A stretch of DNA of 64,000 nt, from contig OX352772.1 of assembly GCA_947095535.1 (NCBI GenBank), positions 33,065,445-33,129,444 on the forward strand, written 5' to 3'. This document shows, piece by piece, positions 48,524 through 59,462 of the stretch. The position numbers were made by a program, and so were the translations under genes. How positions within the stretch are numbered: the first letter of the stretch is position 1; each line of letters opens with the position of its first letter. This DNA is from Poecilobothrus nobilitatus (taxonomy: Eukaryota > Arthropoda > Insecta > Diptera > Dolichopodidae). Under the pieces are notes generated by a model that saw only the letters and a list, made by a program, of their open reading frames with translations, was not told where the DNA came from and ran no database searches.

Positions 48524-50980
48524 ATGGAAGGAGAAAAAATATTAATGGCAGCAGGTGTAACTGCGGCAATGGTTCGTAAAATTCTTTATATATATCAAAA
48601 TAAATCAATTATTTTTTTTCTAAATTTGCATGTAAAAATTTTAGGTTGTTGGTGCTTTTGTATTTTGGGGACCTTCTGGTAAGGAAATTTTAGAGAATTA
48701 ACTTTAAGTTTGAAAATAATATAATTAAAATGTTATTATAAGTATGTTAAAAAGAATGGATTCACAGATATTAACTATGGTCAGTTTTACTTCTGTAGAT
48801 AGTACATATGTAGATACATAAATATATAGTTTTATAAAAACAATTTAACAAGTATATTAAAACATCTTGGTTGGAAAAACTTTTTTAAAAAAACTATAGA
48901 ATATGTAAGTAGTGAAACACAAGGAAATGCATTTGAAATAATCCTACTATAACGAAAGATAATAGAAATTATCAAGTAAATTTTATAAATATGGTTTTTG
49001 AAAATTTTTAGAATTTAAATATAACTTACATATTAATGTTTTTCAGATAAATACATAATATAAAATTTGTACTATTTCTTTTAAATATTTACTAGGAAGT
49101 TTTTGTTACATCATAATGTTGGAGAATATATTTATAAAAAATTATAATGCTCATAGTAAATAATAAGAAATTTAATTTTTTTTTTTATTAGGAGCATCAA
49201 GACTACGTCAAAGACGTGGTCAAATAGCCGGTTTACATAATTTTGGTCGCACATGTTTTCTTAATACTTTGTTACAATCATTAGCAGCATGCCCTCAGTT
49301 TATTGCATGGTTGCAATTGCATAATGGTGCTTCAGACAAGAAAAGCTTAATAGCTTCCTTATTAAACACATTAGAAGTAATTAATGGTACTCATCCAACT
49401 TTACGTGGTGATCCATACTCACCGGGTGCTGTAATCCGTGCTCTAAATTCTTTAGGTTGGGTTATACCACCTGATGAGCATGATGCCCACGAATTATTAC
49501 ATGTTATATTAGCATCCATAGAAGAGGAAGCAATTCGACCTCCAAAAACAGTTGGATGTTTATCAGATGCATTAGGTGGCCAACTACAATCCAAAGGATT
49601 AACAGAAAGGCCATCCAGTGCTATGTTATCAGATTTTATGAACGCCGAAGAATACAGTGAATCATCAAATTTGAATATAATGCGTCAAGTTCGTTCTGAA
49701 GCACATACACCTGATTCTCCATCATCCGTATGTGATGAAAATGAGGAAGTTGCATCAATAATGGATAACTGTGATCCAACAATGTCACCAAATTTAAGCA
49801 TACAATCTCGACGTTCTAGAACCTTACAAGGTTATGGAAAAACTAATATTACAATTGAAAACGGTGGTGCTGGCGATATTGGTGGTGAAATCGGAAATGG
49901 AGCTCTAAGTAAAAGAAACTCAATGTCTTGTCGGTCATTAGAACGGTTAAGTAGAGGTCCAGGAAGAGTATCGGTACGTATAAAATAATCTAATTAAAAA
50001 AAGGAAATTTTATATTTGTATTAAAAAACATTACTTTAGATTTGGTCAGATCGTGGTCCAACTCAAGTACCACATCCTTTTCAAGGGGCCGTAGGAAGTC
50101 AGTTAATTTGTTCTGGGTGTGGTTACAAATCACCTGTACGTTATGATAAATTTGACAGCATTTCTTTAAATTTACCAGAAATTAAAAGCACTGGACTAAG
50201 CTTAGCACATTTATTAAGTGAATATATTACTCCAGAAAACATAACAGATGTCAAATGTGAATCTTGTAATGAAACAACAAATCATACAAAGTCAGTTACA
50301 TTTGCCAAATTACCATCATGCTTATGCATTCATATTCAAAGAACTGTTTGGTTACCATCTGGACAAACATGTAAAAGATTGGATTATGTACATTTCCCAG
50401 AAAGTTTGTCAATGGCACCATATAGTTTCGTTCAACCGCATTTAAATAGTCAAGTAAATTGGAACACATATATTAAAGAATAGAATAAAAAATATAAATA
50501 ATTTTAGGCAAATACTCCTTTTGGGTCAACTTTATCATTATTTTCTGGTAGTTTCCCATCGAATAGTGACTTTCCATTTGCCGGGAGTTTTGGAAGTGGT
50601 TTTGGAAGTGGATTTGGTAGTGGTTTTGGCAGTGGATTTGGAAGTGCTTTTGGTGGTGCAAGTGGAAATGGTGGTCCATATAGTTTTGGACCAATGTTTC
50701 CACGTAATTTATATAGGTTATTAGCTGTAGTTGTTCATTCCGGTGAAGTAAATAGTGGACATTTTGTTACTTATAGGAGAGGAGCTTTACGAAACTCTCA
50801 TAGGTAATATAATTTATTTTGAATTTATTAAGTTTTTTGTTAAAAAATAACTAAATTTATCAAAGGTGGTACTATACTTCAGATACAATTGTTAAAGAAG
50901 TTTCAATAGATGAAGTTTTAAGTATTCCTGCCTATATATTATTTTATGATCGTGGACCACAGAAAATGGGAATGAAATAA
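48524..50980 (+). CDS. Usp30: USP30-like mitochondrial deubiquitinase
   Basis: Six exons with consistent phases: 48524-48571, 48645-48678, 49192-49973, 50040-50453, 50508-50803, 50866-50980; 562 residues. A short N-terminal hydrophobic segment (residues 6-24, ILMAAGVTAAMVVGAFVFW) matches the outer-membrane anchor of USP30, followed by a basic RLRQRR stretch. The USP domain has catalytic Cys49 in GLHNFGRTCFLN, His511 in HSGEVNSGHFVTY and Ser530 in WYYTSDTIV, the Cys-His-Ser triad peculiar to USP30 rather than Cys-His-Asp. The zinc ribbon is C312/C315 and C361/C364. By homology it removes ubiquitin from mitochondrial proteins, opposing mitophagy. An (FGSG)n run (454-475) lies between the zinc ribbon and His box. 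The first donor (ATG|GTTCGT) is weak but fixed by phase. Convergent with Arfrp1. Confidence 0.93.
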
Positions 50981-52604
50981 GATCTCTCATTTAAGACAAG
51001 AAGAATAATTTTCTCTAAATATTATATTAATGCAACCAAATACAAAACAAACAAAATTTTTACAAATTTCAATGACAAATCCAATTATTTTCTTTTTTTT
51101 TTTTATTATAAAGTTAACTACAAAATTTACTTTGCATTTAAATAAGCATCCCATTTTGATTATTTTTAATGATATTCTCAATAATTATTTTAAGTAAATA
51201 CAAATTAATTTTGCAAAAATCACTTCATTAAATTACATTAATATTAAAATTAAATATAAAAGTTAAAAATATAACAATAATTTTGTAGTAGCTTTAAATG
51301 AAAATTTAAATTATAAACAAAAAAAATAATTAATACTTGTATTATTTATTTTCAATAAAACAAAAAAAAAGTTAATTGTTACCTATTTTTAAAAGAACAA
51401 AGAATAAAAGATTTTTAAAATCAAATTATATAATAATTTAAAGAGAAAGGAAACAAAAAGAGAAATTCTTTAATTTTAGGAATACATACATAATTATAAA
51501 TATTTAAAAAATTAGTTATATAAAATCATTAAACGTACTGTAAATTAATTTAATTTTTTCATTATTTACTTTTAAGCACTTTTTTATTTATAGTTTTAAT
51601 AATATTAATAAATTATGGTGGTCATAAAAATACTTTTATTCTTTAAAAAAAAAAGTTTAACATGATTGCAACCATATAAAATAAAAATATGTCTTACATC
51701 AAAAAAGAAATTAGTACCTATATTTCAAATTAAAATTTTTAAATATTTTGTATGATGATTTTATTGCTCTAAAATCACTTAATTGAGCATGTATAATATT
51801 GTGATTTCTTTTAAAGAATGACAACATTCTTTTTGTTCAATAAAATTGAATTAACTTCTTAAATTACCATTTTCATGTGAAATTCTTAAAAGCTTAACAA
51901 ATTTTCAACAATAGAATAATTCGATCTTTTCTAATGTTCTTACTTAGAAAATGTAAAAAAAAAAATATTAAAATTATATTTAATATTATACTTATTCACA
52001 ATTCCAAAAAAAATTTTAAAAATTTTAATTGTGTAATAAAAATTTTGTAAATTGATAAACCATATATAGATTTAAAATAATAAAATTTAAAAAGAAAAAA
52101 GTAGCGATTTTTCGTTTTTGTTTTACAAAATAAATTTTTAATTTATTGGCAGCAACATTTCATGAAAGGGTATACATGTAAAAACAAGTTGATTGTTTGG
52201 TTGTAAAAGGTATAAAGTAAAACTGAGAATTGTTTCGTTTTGAAGATAGTTTCTGGATTTGCAAATTAACTTCCACCGATACACATTTTTTTGTACATCT
52301 TACTAGTATTGAATATATCGTGCTGTTGCAAATCGTAAATTTTATTGTTTTAGTTTTATTAAAGAAACATTTTTCTAATATTTATACTTGTCTTAATTAC
52401 AAAATTAATTATACATTTTCATATAAAAATATTAATACACATACTTTATTTTTTTGTTTTTCGTTAAAAAATACAATGTTATACATTAAACAAACTTTAT
52501 TAAACCAATATTTTTTTTAAATAAATTAAATTATATAAATGGAATTAACTTTATTAATAAAAATTTTGAAAAAACTTTTTTTTATATAAAATATTTAACT
52601 ATAA
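50981..52604. other. Convergent intergenic region, no gene seen
   Basis: This contains the 3' UTRs of Usp30 (+) and Arfrp1 (-) and A+T-rich sequence with poly-A/T tracts. The open frame near 52230-52520 is F/L/N/Y-rich and has no recognisable content. Confidence 0.6.
51354..51359 (+). terminator. Possible Usp30 polyadenylation signal
   Basis: AATAAA in TTTTCAATAAAACAAAA lies 374 bp after the stop. Other AATAAA hexamers are nearby, so the choice is uncertain. Confidence 0.3.
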
Positions 52605-53405
52605 TTAATCATTTTCCCTAGGCGGTCTCATTAATGAATTTCTTTTAATAGCATGAACCAACCATGTTATGCCCTCATCAACTCCTTCCCTACAAAAAAA
52701 AAATAAAAAATATTTTGACTTTGATTTATAACTCACATTTGAATTTAGTTACCCTGTTAAAGCCGATATCGGAATTGTTAAACAATCACGTCTTCCAATT
52801 TCAGCACCAGATTGTTGGAAAACTGGTTTAATTTCTCTAACACCCATTACATCTGGTAAGTCTTGTTTATTAGCTAAAATTAACAAAGGTACACCATCTA
52901 AAAGATGATTTTTAATCATCGTATCTACAAAATATATTAAATTTTAATTTACGAAATACATGTAGCTATTTTTTTTTATTAAAAAAATACCAAATATTTG
53001 TCTGGATTCCTCCATTCTTTCTCGATCATTTGAATCAATGACATATATAACAGCATGTGATTCTTGATAATATTTATCCCACAACGATTGCAACTCTAAT
53101 TGTCCACCTAAATCCCAAAAATTTAACTTAATACCTTGTACAGTTATTGTACCTATATTTAAACCAACAGTTGTTGTAATTTTTGCTGGATTCATCCCTT
53201 TATAATTTTTTGTAAATTTTGTTTTTGCCGCTTCTAAATAGGTCTTTAAAAATAAATAGTTTTATTTATAACATTAGAAATATTATATGTAAATTGGAAA
53301 CATTAAGCATACAGTTTTCCCTGCATTGTCGAGACCCAAAATTAGAACACAATATTCTTCTTTTCGTGTTAAGTATTTATAAAATCCATAAAGTAAAGTA
53401 TACAT
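52605..53405 (-). CDS. Arfrp1: ARFRP1, ARF-related Golgi GTPase
   Basis: Four minus-strand exons: 53405-53313, 53243-52991, 52924-52753, 52689-52605; 200 residues against 201 in human ARFRP1. It begins MYTLLYGFYKYL without the N-myristoylation glycine of ARFs, as expected for ARFRP1/Arl3p, whose acetylated N-terminus is recognised at the trans-Golgi. Nucleotide-binding motifs are intact: P-loop GLDNAGKT (residues 24-31), switch I TTTVGLNIG (54-62), WDLGGQ (74-79), NKQD (134-137) and SAL near the C-terminus. GGQ is followed by LELQSLW where the family normally has EELQSLW. ARFRP1 recruits ARL1 and golgins in trans-Golgi trafficking. Short introns (66-69 bp) separate the exons, and exon 1 ends exactly at the P-loop threonine. 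Confidence 0.95.
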
Positions 53406-53888
53406 CACAAAATTTCAAATAATTTTTTATTTAATAAAATGTACATTTGCAGTAAAGTTTTAATTTTTAATATAAAAGACAAGTTTATTCTTATTTTTGA
53501 AATGTTTTGACGTCTACAATTAATTCTGATTTCGGAATTCGGATATTGTTTCAAATTCACCACATAAAATCGTGTTGAAAAAATAAGATAAACAGGGTGA
53601 ACTGCGAATATTTGACAATCTTTCTTACATGTTATTATATAAGGCGTATTAATATAATTTGATTGAAATTTTGATGAATCAATTAATTCATTAATCAATG
53701 AATTCATTTTCAATTTAAAAAAAAATGTAATCCTTGATTTACATGTCTAGAAATTGGAAAGAAATTATTTTAAAGAAACACTGAAACAAAACTAGGTAAA
53801 TCAAATCAAGTATTAGATACATGACATGAAGAGTCAAGACCAGTCTTCAAGACATCTGTAATCGGTGTTTATTAGATTTAGAAGTAGA

Positions 53889-54645
53889 ACAGTACAGGGC
53901 AGAACAGCATAGAATTAAACGTCAAACACTTTAGAACAACTTAAAACAGAAAAACGAATGAACGCTTTTTTGTACTTTTTTGTTCTACTTTTTCAGTTGT
54001 CAAAAAATGTTTATTATTATTCTTTAATAACTTTAATGTTTAAATTTCTTTTCAATTTCCACAAATTCACTTTTTCCACAATTTTTCACTAAAAGAAATT
54101 ATTGGCTGCGTTTACACGATGTTAACAATTGTTGTTAAGACATCTTCTTGTTATACTGCTTCAAAGCTCTTAACGTTTACACTATGTTGTCAGTTGCTGT
54201 TGCAACTTTATATGTGTGCGTTAATATTATAACTTATTTTTTTCACGTGATCAAATTTTTTATTGTTGCTTTACATGTTTATTTACATGCAACACATAAA
54301 TCAGCTAAATTTTGGTTAACAAAAATGTTAACAACATTTTCGGGTGTTAACCGAGTTTTCGTCGTTTTTTATCGTTGTAAAGCTTTTTTTTTAGGAGAAG
54401 TGAGGAAGTGGGAAAGAAAAAGAAGAAATGGCAACTGACGATTGCAACAACGTGTGGACGCAGGGATACATCTGTAAAAATTGAAAAAAAACACAACAAA
54501 AATCTTGTCCAAAATAGTTCTTAAAAAAATTTAGAACAGAAAAATAGAACGTAGAACACTTTCAGACAAAAAAAACAGTTCTGAAACTAATGAACGCAAA
54601 AACCTGTTCTCAGTTGTTCTAGATCGTTCTAGAACAGACTAATTA
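53889..54645 (+). repeat. AGAAC-rich repeat, copy 2 (interrupted)
   Basis: Start AGTACAGGGCAGAACAGCAT, ACTTTAGAACAACTTAAAAC, AATGAACGCTTTTTTGT; end GAACACTTTCAGACAAAAAA, ACTAATGAACGCAAAAACCT, TTCTAGATCGTTCTAGAACA. These match 30016-30557 at both ends. The middle is split by a 362-bp TIR insert (54104-54465) that copy 1 lacks. Confidence 0.65.
54104..54465. mobile_element. MITE inserted in the AGAAC repeat
   Basis: GGCTGCGTTTACACG (54104) is inverted at the right end as CGTGTGGACGCAGGG (54451-54465); 11 of 15 positions match. TTGTTGCAA-type motifs follow inside both ends. In the other AGAAC copy the flanking sequence is present without this block, so copy 1 acts as an empty site. An open frame crosses the insert (54148-54438) but shows no recognisable content. 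Confidence 0.65.
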
Positions 54646-54656
54646 TATACGCATTA

Positions 54657-54859
54657 CCACAGACTAAAAGACGATCAGTTAGAATATTTAAATTACAAAA
54701 ATAGAAAATTTAAAAGAATATTCTATAAATTTTTGTTTTTGCTATTTCAATATCTATAATACTTAGTCTGGCTCCAAAAAAATGTTCATGCTGGCTCCTA
54801 AAAAAGACTTAAAATTTTTATATGAAACTTTTCGTCTGTATAATATATTTAGTCTGTGG
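54657..54859. mobile_element. 203-bp MITE flanked by TA
   Basis: CCACAGACTAAA at the left and TTTAGTCTGTGG at the right are perfect inverse complements, each bordered by TA (54655-54656 and 54860-54861). A duplicated ATGYTS-GGCTCC segment (CTGGCTCCAAAAAAATGTTC, then CTGGCTCCTAAAAAAGAC) lies inside. TA flanks suggest the Tc1/mariner superfamily. It sits 11 bp right of the AGAAC repeat. Confidence 0.6.
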
Positions 54860-55020
54860 TATTACGTAATAGCCTAATAACTTAAGCATTGGGAAGTGGG
54901 ACAAGTCTTACTTGTGTATTCTATTTTAAACGTCATCGCGCCGCATGAACGTAGCTTTAACAACGCGTTATTATATTTTGGCCCTCATTTACGTTTTCTC
55001 AAAATGGCCACCCTAGTGGT

Positions 55021-55125
55021 TTTAACCACTAAAAATGTAAACCAGTTTAAATGTAAAAAACTACTTTAAATGTAAACAAACCACAATAATGTAAAAGAAA
55101 CCACTTTAAATGTAAACAAAAAAAA
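55021..55125. repeat. Minisatellite, about 22-bp units
   Basis: About five imperfect tandem copies of AAACCACTTTAAATGTAAAC run through this stretch, with variants such as CAGTTTAAATGTAAAAAA and CCACAATAATGTAAAAGA. Confidence 0.75.
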
Positions 55126-55129
55126 TTTT

Positions 55130-56171
55130 AATATAAAAAAAAAAAAAATTTTCTTGCTTTTCTTTTCTAAATGTTTATTCTATTTTTACATCTCGCAGTT
55201 GATTTAATTAAAATTTTATATATAGCACTGCGGTGGAGATAAAAATTTAGTTGGAGTTGTCTAGGTGTCCAACACTGCAAGTTACCTAACCTACTGAAAA
55301 GTCCAGTAGTGTTTGGATTGATGAAACACTCCAAAATTAACTTCATGTATATCCTTTTGAAACGCATTCGCTCATAAATGAAAGTTTTTTCTTTTATTTA
55401 TATTTTGTGTAAAACCTTAAAGGTGTTAAAAAATTTTTTGGTATATTCAAAAAATTACATACTTAACTTATAAAAGAAGTTTTGTAAGAACTTCTTCATG
55501 TGCAATATAAATTTGTTTTTTCTCGGCTATTAAAAGTATAATAAAATAATTTACAATTAGGTAACTTCTAATTGGGAAAAAAATTAAAAACAAAAACATT
55601 ATTTAATAATCAGAAGATGTTTTGTTTTAATGAAATTTTACTTATATTTAAAGTAATTTTTAATATATTTAAGAAATTGTAAAAATTGACTATAATTATG
55701 TAGCACTAATAAAAAATTATAGTAAACAACATTACTTATTACTTAATTCTAATTAGAAATGATCTAATTTTCTTAATTTTTAACATCCTAGAAAAAAATG
55801 TACTTAAACGTTTTTGAAAAATTGATACAAAACCAACTTTTGTTTACATTTGTGATAACCGTAATGGTGGCCATTTAAAATCAATGGAACGGTTCGTCAG
55901 AATACAATATAAGGTGGAAGACGGAAGTGGGCAACATCTTTAAGATCATTTTAAAATAATTTTAATATTGAACATAGCTGATAATTAGAAAAATATTTAA
56001 TTAAAAATTTCATGGGTTTTTTCAACATGACAACTACAAACAAACAATAAAAATTAATTGTCAAGTAGCCAAATATGAACTAATTGGAATTGGAACTAAT
56101 GAGCCATTTATTGAATTAAGTTTGTTAGTTTTTTGTTGTTTCGTATATCTAAATTTGAGATAGATATAAAA
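55130..56171. other. Intergenic, upstream of the DUF7869-type gene
   Basis: This is A+T-rich. A patch at 55215-55370 (GCACTGCGGTGGAGATAAAA, GTTGTCTAGGTGTCCAACAC, GCAAGTTACCTAACC) looks repeat-derived, but I cannot place it. No promoter element could be pinned down. Confidence 0.4.
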
Positions 56172-58932
56172 ATGTCTTTAAAAATAGAGTTAAAGCCGCT
56201 AATTAAAAAACAAGTTTCGGAAAGAAAAATGAAACAAAATAAAAATCAATCTACTTTGAATGAACAAAATATAACAACTTCAGAGGTTCAATATAAATTC
56301 TTGCAAAAATCCGGCTCATCTTCGAAGTTAAAGAAGTGTTGCTCCCTTAGAACTTGCAATAGCAGTGAATTTCAATGTAGACAAATTTTATCAGAGCAAC
56401 GCAGCTTAATAAATAATCAATTTTGGATCGAGATGAATCCAGATGAACGTTTAAACTATATTATAAGAAATTCAAAATATTTACCAGCGAAATTAGACTC
56501 TGAACCTTATTTATATACATTATTAATAACTGGTCAACAGTATTCAGTTTGCAAAAAAATGTTTTTATCTACTTTATCATTAGTTGAAAAAAATGTGAAA
56601 CAAGTTATAGACAATAATTATGAAAAATGTAAAAATTCTGATAAATTGCCACCAAAACAAACTTCTAGAGGTTTGAAAAAGTGTAACAGTTATAAAAGAT
56701 TACAAAAAAAATGCAATGATGTTATAAAAATTGAATATATTGAAATGAACCCAGATTGCAATTTAATTGAAAGTGAATCAGAGAATAACGATTATAGTAA
56801 TAGAAAACCTATTAAAAAAAAGTTGAAAAAAACTGCAAGCAAAAAATGTGGATCTGAAAATAAGACTAAAAAAAGGAAATGTGATGTAATACATATTTCA
56901 TCTTCAGAACAAGAGTCTGGAGAAAATTCTGACAATTCTTGGAATGAAAATATAAACAAAAGTTCATCAGATGATAGTGAAAGTAATTCGGATATAAGTG
57001 AATCAAAAATTTCCAATTTAAAAACTATAAAAAGATCAGCAAGATTATCAAAACAAAATACAACAAATACAATAAAAAAACCTAAAATTGAACCTTTATC
57101 TGACGTTGAAAATATTATTTCTTCAAGTGAAGATGAACATTTTAGTCACGTCGAAGATACAGATGAATCAGATGTTGAAGAATGTAATAAGAACCAAAAC
57201 GAATTTGTTCAAAATGAAGAAAATGACGAATATTCTGATGGTACGGTAATTCCCCGAAAAATTGGTTTAACTTGTTCATCAAAATTGTGTGCCAAATTAC
57301 CAACTAGAAAATGCCAAAGAATAACAGAAAACCAACGAGAATATTTATTTAATGAATTTTGGAATAAAATGACTTTAGATGAACGAAAACTTTATGTCAA
57401 ACAAAATGCAGAATTATTGCAACAGAAAGGTCGACCTAAAAATATTTCGCCACTTTTATTTTTTTTAACAATTCTTAACGATAAAATACAAGTATGTCAA
57501 AATATGTTTATTGCAACATTGGCATTACAAAAAACTGTAATTTATAATTGGATTTATGACTGTAAACCTAATGATAATCAAAACATAAATGATATTAAAA
57601 ATATTTTAGATCCTTTAGATACTCCTAAAACATTAAAAGCAAGAAAAAGGTTTGAAAATTATGTAGAAAAATTACAACTGTTGGAAGATTTTCTTGATTC
57701 TTTAGATAAAATGCCACCAAAATCATTTGCACAACAAAAAGTACATAAAATCTACTTAACTGAAAAAATTGAAGGTCTAAGAAATTTACAAAGACTTTAC
57801 AAAGAAGAAATGAAATCAGCAGGAATAATAAACCCTTTACCGGTAAAAATTTTAAAAAGAGTATTTTGCGCTAAACATTACACTTTCTACACTGGATATA
57901 AAAAGAGACAAGCAAAATTTAAAACTATAGATGATACTGAAATTACACCTGAATTAGAAGAAGCTATGAAAAGAGATCAGCAAGAAAGGCAAAGGGATAA
58001 AATCCTAACAAAAAAACCTGGTTCAAATATTTTTGGTGAATAAAAAACAAAAATTTTAAATTAAAACAACACAATAATAATATAATATATTAATTTTAGT
58101 TTTAGATGTAGATACTTGTGATAGAAAAGTATCTCCAAATTGGAATGGCGATGGAGACGAATCAGAACCTAATTCTAGATTATGCTGTTTTAATTTTACA
58201 GTTTCGAATATAATAACACTTCACACTTACAATTACTGGTTTTGTGAAGTTGATGCATTAGATACAACACCATCAAGTTTTATTACTTGCCTGATGGATT
58301 ATTTTTTTAATTTTTGTACAAATGCAAAGCATATAATAATTTATAGCCGCATTGGTGACTTACGTTTCAAAAACATTGACATGACAAATGCTTTACTTGA
58401 TTATTCCATAATAAGTAAAATTACAGTTACACAAAAATTTTATATTCCAAGAAAGCATCTTTATAAAGATGAAACAGAATGTCAATCAGTATACAGATCA
58501 TTATACCGAAAACTAAGAAGATTTGAAATTCATTTACCAAGTGATTATATTACAGCTACAATTGATTGTAAGAGAGAACCCACGGAAGCCAAATGGTTCA
58601 ATTTTAATCAATTTCGTGATTTTTCATCTAAAAGTAAAAAACACCGTTATATTAATTTATTGGAAAACAACGAGGATATTGATAAAATAAAGTCAATTAT
58701 TTGTAAACAAGACGGAACGGTATCAATTAAAATGGATTTTGATGATGATTGGAATTTACTACCAAACTCTTTAAAATGTAAAATTTCGCAGCCACAACAA
58801 ATTGAATGGCCACAACTGTCTTATGATAGAAGAAAAATTTCAGCCGTAAAATATCAATTTTTACAATCATTAAAAGTTAAATTACCAAGAGATTGTCATT
58901 TTTTTTATGATTATTTAACAATCGAATTATAA
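56172..58932 (+). CDS. Putative domesticated DUF7869-type transposase, 898 aa
   Basis: Two exons, 56172-58035 and 58100-58932, join in phase across a 64-bp intron (G|GTGAAT...TTTTAG|TT); the stop at 58041 lies in that intron. The protein has two copies of an N-terminal module: residues 56-150 (C-x6-EQR..., FWIEMNPDERLNYII, VCKKMFLSTLSL) and 365-460 (C-x6-NQR, FWNKMTLDERKLYVK, VCQNMFIATLAL). A Ser/Asp/Lys-rich linker with KKRK-like basic patches separates them. YLTEKIEGLRNLQRLYKEE, then RVFCAKHYTFYTGYKKRQ matches the family's middle part. The C-terminal half follows the RNase H-like pattern, but the SD-x-C-GGQN motif is YSRIGDLRFKN (702-712) and GH-x-D is KHLYKDE, so catalysis is probably lost. 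There is no disabling lesion and no TIR nearby. I infer a co-opted nuclear or DNA-binding protein; function unknown. It is convergent with mRpL27, 110 bp between stops. Confidence 0.7.
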
Positions 58933-59042
58933 TTATACTAAATATGTATGTACATAATTTTAAAATAACAATTCTAGAATATAAATCATAACGACACTTT
59001 ATTTAATAATATAAATAAATTATTTAATAACAACTTTAAAAA

Positions 59043-59462
59043 TTATTCTACCAATTTAAAACGATTATGCTGTGCTTCTGGTATAACGTTAAAAAATTTT
59101 TTATATATTGTTTGGTTTTCTCTACCCGAATAGTTACGTTGTATCCAAGTGTGATCCCAATTTGGTTCAATTTTTTCACATGTTACATAAACTTTTCCAT
59201 GTTCTATTGCGAAGAGAGTGCCATTACGACCAAAGCCAACATTTAGTCCAGGATGAAATCTCGTTGTTAATTGTGTTGCTAAAATTGTACCTTGACTGAC
59301 ATATGAACCATCTTGAACTCTCCAACCTCGATGTTTAGGTCTTGCGTGACCTTTTCTATTTCTTGTACTTCCACCTGTTTTTTTACTAGCATTTCTTATT
59401 GCACTTAAAAGCGTTGATTTTAAGTTTCCAAGCAAGGTATGGGTATTTGGCATAAAATTCAT
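59043..59462 (-). CDS. mRpL27: Mitochondrial ribosomal protein bL27m
   Basis: A single minus-strand exon from ATG at 59462 to TAG ending at 59043; 139 residues. The bL27 core is clear: KKTGGSTRNRKGHARPKHRG, then VSQGTILATQ, RFHPGLNVGFGRNGTLFA and GKVYVTCE. Bacterial bL27 sits by the peptidyl-transferase centre of the large ribosomal subunit; the mitochondrial version has an N-terminal extension serving as targeting peptide (here MNFMPNTHTLLGNLKSTLLS and the following residues) and a C-terminal extension, both present. The stop codon is 110 bp from the stop of the convergent DUF7869-type gene, so their 3' UTRs probably overlap. Upstream it is divergent from the MIF4G gene across 1.7 kb. AATAAA on this strand occurs just beyond the stop, near 59000-59025. 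Confidence 0.95.
   Translation of the reverse strand: MNFMPNTHTLLGNLKSTLLSAIRNASKKTGGSTRNRKGHARPKHRGWRVQDGSYVSQGTILATQLTTRFHPGLNVGFGRNGTLFAIEHGKVYVTCEKIEPNWDHTWIQRNYSGRENQTIYKKFFNVIPEAQHNRFKLVE

Noticed and set aside
49269..49988. Separate 239-residue protein
   Set aside because: It is part of Usp30 exon 3; the frame begins upstream with the catalytic Cys box and ends by splicing at 49973.
50473..50724. Open frames on both strands over 50473-50724
   Set aside because: Produced by the FGSG-coding DNA repeat of Usp30 exon 5 read in other frames.
54148..54438. 96-residue frame across the 54104 MITE
   Set aside because: It starts and ends within the non-coding insert, has no family resemblance, and the empty-site copy shows it is inserted DNA.
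55167..55367. 66-residue minus-strand frame
   Set aside because: No recognisable domain; lies in a patch that looks repeat-derived.
58036..58099. TAA at 58041-58043 as the end of a 636-residue gene followed by a separate 212-residue gene
   Set aside because: GTGAAT/TTTTAG splice sites in phase join the frames, and the joined product follows one family from end to end; the ATG inside exon 2 at 58294 is internal.
59108..59299. Plus-strand frame over mRpL27
   Set aside because: Antisense shadow of the ribosomal protein gene.
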